Of a DNA stretch of 64,000 nt, positions 62,973 to 64,000 are shown piece after piece (position 1 is the stretch's first letter; each line of letters begins with the position of its first letter). The notes under the pieces are model-generated. The model saw only the letters and a program-made list of their open reading frames with translations, was not told the DNA's origin and ran no database searches. The stretch is from Trochalopteron elliotii (taxonomy: Eukaryota; Chordata; Aves; Passeriformes; Leiothrichidae). The position numbers and the translations under genes were made by a program. The stretch spans positions 2,052,245-2,116,244 of the forward strand of contig JANPWX010000028.1 in NCBI GenBank assembly GCA_024734555.1. The letters are read 5' to 3'.

Positions 62973-64000
62973 ACAAAAAGAGCTCTATAACAGTACAACC
63001 TATAGATTTGTTGATGTGTTTGTTTTGATTAAGCTGTGATGTTGTTTTCTTTTTCTATTTAATTATAACAGTAACTTTGACATATATTAGAACCGTTCAA
63101 ATATTTTTTTTAATCTTGTATTTCAGTCTTCCACTTTCTCTGTTTGACTAATTGTGACAAAAGTTGCTCTAGGAAAAGACAATTGTTTGTTCAATTCTTA
63201 CCTCACTCTGAGTTTTATGTGTTCCTTGACAACAACCAAGTCTCTGTGAGCTTGTTATTTCCTAAGTTTCTGTCATGTATTTTTGAGTCAGAGGGGGGAA
63301 AAAAAGCACAAAATAATGTGTCGGGTTTATAGAATGATGTTGAAGTGGAAAGCTAATCAAGCCTGACTTTTTGTTTGAAGTTTGTTTGCTTTGGGTTGGG
63401 TTAGTTTTTTTACACAAAGCTTCTTCTTTTGCAATGAACTGTGACAGAAATTTTGAAAATTAAGTAAGAAAAGAGTTCAAACAAGCTACCCTGGATTTAG
63501 GCATTTAATTTTCTGTCCAAGTCTTTCAATTCAGTGCCATTGACAGTTTCAGACCAGCTGCCTAATCCCTAAACCCTTTAAATGCCTAAATTTCTGTAAA
63601 TAAATGCATGCAAGTTACACAGTTATTGGGAACAGAGAAGGGTTTTGAATTGGTGGGAGCTCATATTTGGTCCACAACCCAAGATACTACAAAGCAAAAT
63701 TTCCAGTCTCTAAAAACAATGAAGTTAGCAAACAAGACACAAAGTTCACTGTGTCTGCTCCCTTCTAATATGACAGACACAACTTTAAAACTGTCCTTCA
63801 AGCAGGGAATTAGACTTCACTTTTCATATCACAGAGCTGCATCAAATTCAGTATAATCACCCCTTTCCTTTGGCATTGCATTCCAAAGGAAGGTTCAGGG
63901 CTGAGGATTCAGTCAGAAGAACTGTGTTGAGTCCCCATCCAGTTCCCATCCTGTGTGGCTCCATGTGAGGTGGCCAAAACTCACCCTTTTCCCTCTGCAT
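62973..64000. other. Non-coding sequence to the window end
   Basis: No gene, LTR or CR1 piece recognised after the CR1 3' end. Frames are below 90 codons. Confidence 0.5.

Noticed and set aside
1..64000. tRNA, rRNA, CRISPR array or operon structure
   Set aside because: No cloverleaf with conserved TPsiC and anticodon arms, no spaced repeat array and no clustered long frames were seen; the window is avian non-coding DNA.

Overview
The window reads as ordinary non-coding DNA from a bird genome, most likely a passerine. The basis is the repeat content: several CR1 LINE copies with the typical 3' end ATTCTATG-like octamer, and avian-type ERVL and other endogenous retrovirus LTRs. Base composition is AT-rich and CpG-poor, short open frames are scattered with no codon structure, and there are long A-rich and pyrimidine-rich microsatellites. 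I found no convincing protein-coding gene, tRNA, rRNA, CRISPR array or bacterial-type operon. The window is probably intergenic or lies inside a very large intron. All family names are assigned by eye from remembered consensus features, not by a search.

Layout. The left edge (1-112) is a GGGAA pentanucleotide array followed by an A run. From 113 to 8127 there is unique-looking sequence broken by a compound CAAAA/TAAAA array (4574-4735). A solo LTR on the minus strand lies at 8128-8664. Unique sequence continues to a partial ERVL-type LTR on the plus strand (16142-16785), then two CR1 3' ends in the same orientation (18630-18824 and about 19067-19186). A second partial ERVL LTR, minus strand, is at 26456-26690, another ERVL-like LTR, minus strand, at 32522-32970, and a plus-strand LTR at 36109-36711. 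A hexanucleotide CCTTTT/CTTTTT tract of almost 390 bp sits at 37895-38282. The stretch 38283-53589 is almost free of recognisable repeats and contains the few exon-like open stretches (39802-39860, 45291-45325, and a coiled-coil-like frame on the minus strand at 50588-50902).

The right end is repeat-dense: an LTR with TATA box and polyadenylation signal (53590-54129), a rearranged CR1 whose middle piece is inverted (55103-55680), a CpG-rich LTR (about 60145-60611), and directly after it a 2.2 kb CR1 copy (60740-62972) carrying the end of the endonuclease domain, the reverse transcriptase domain and the 3' end, all broken by frameshifts and with the catalytic aspartates of the reverse transcriptase lost.

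Nothing in the window points clearly to an undescribed functional system. The points most worth a second look are the CR1 inversion at 55.1-55.7 kb, the CR1 flanked by a 16-bp direct repeat at 18.6 kb, the exon-like stretches near 10.8, 39.8 and 50.7 kb, and the near-perfect hairpin at 27.3 kb.
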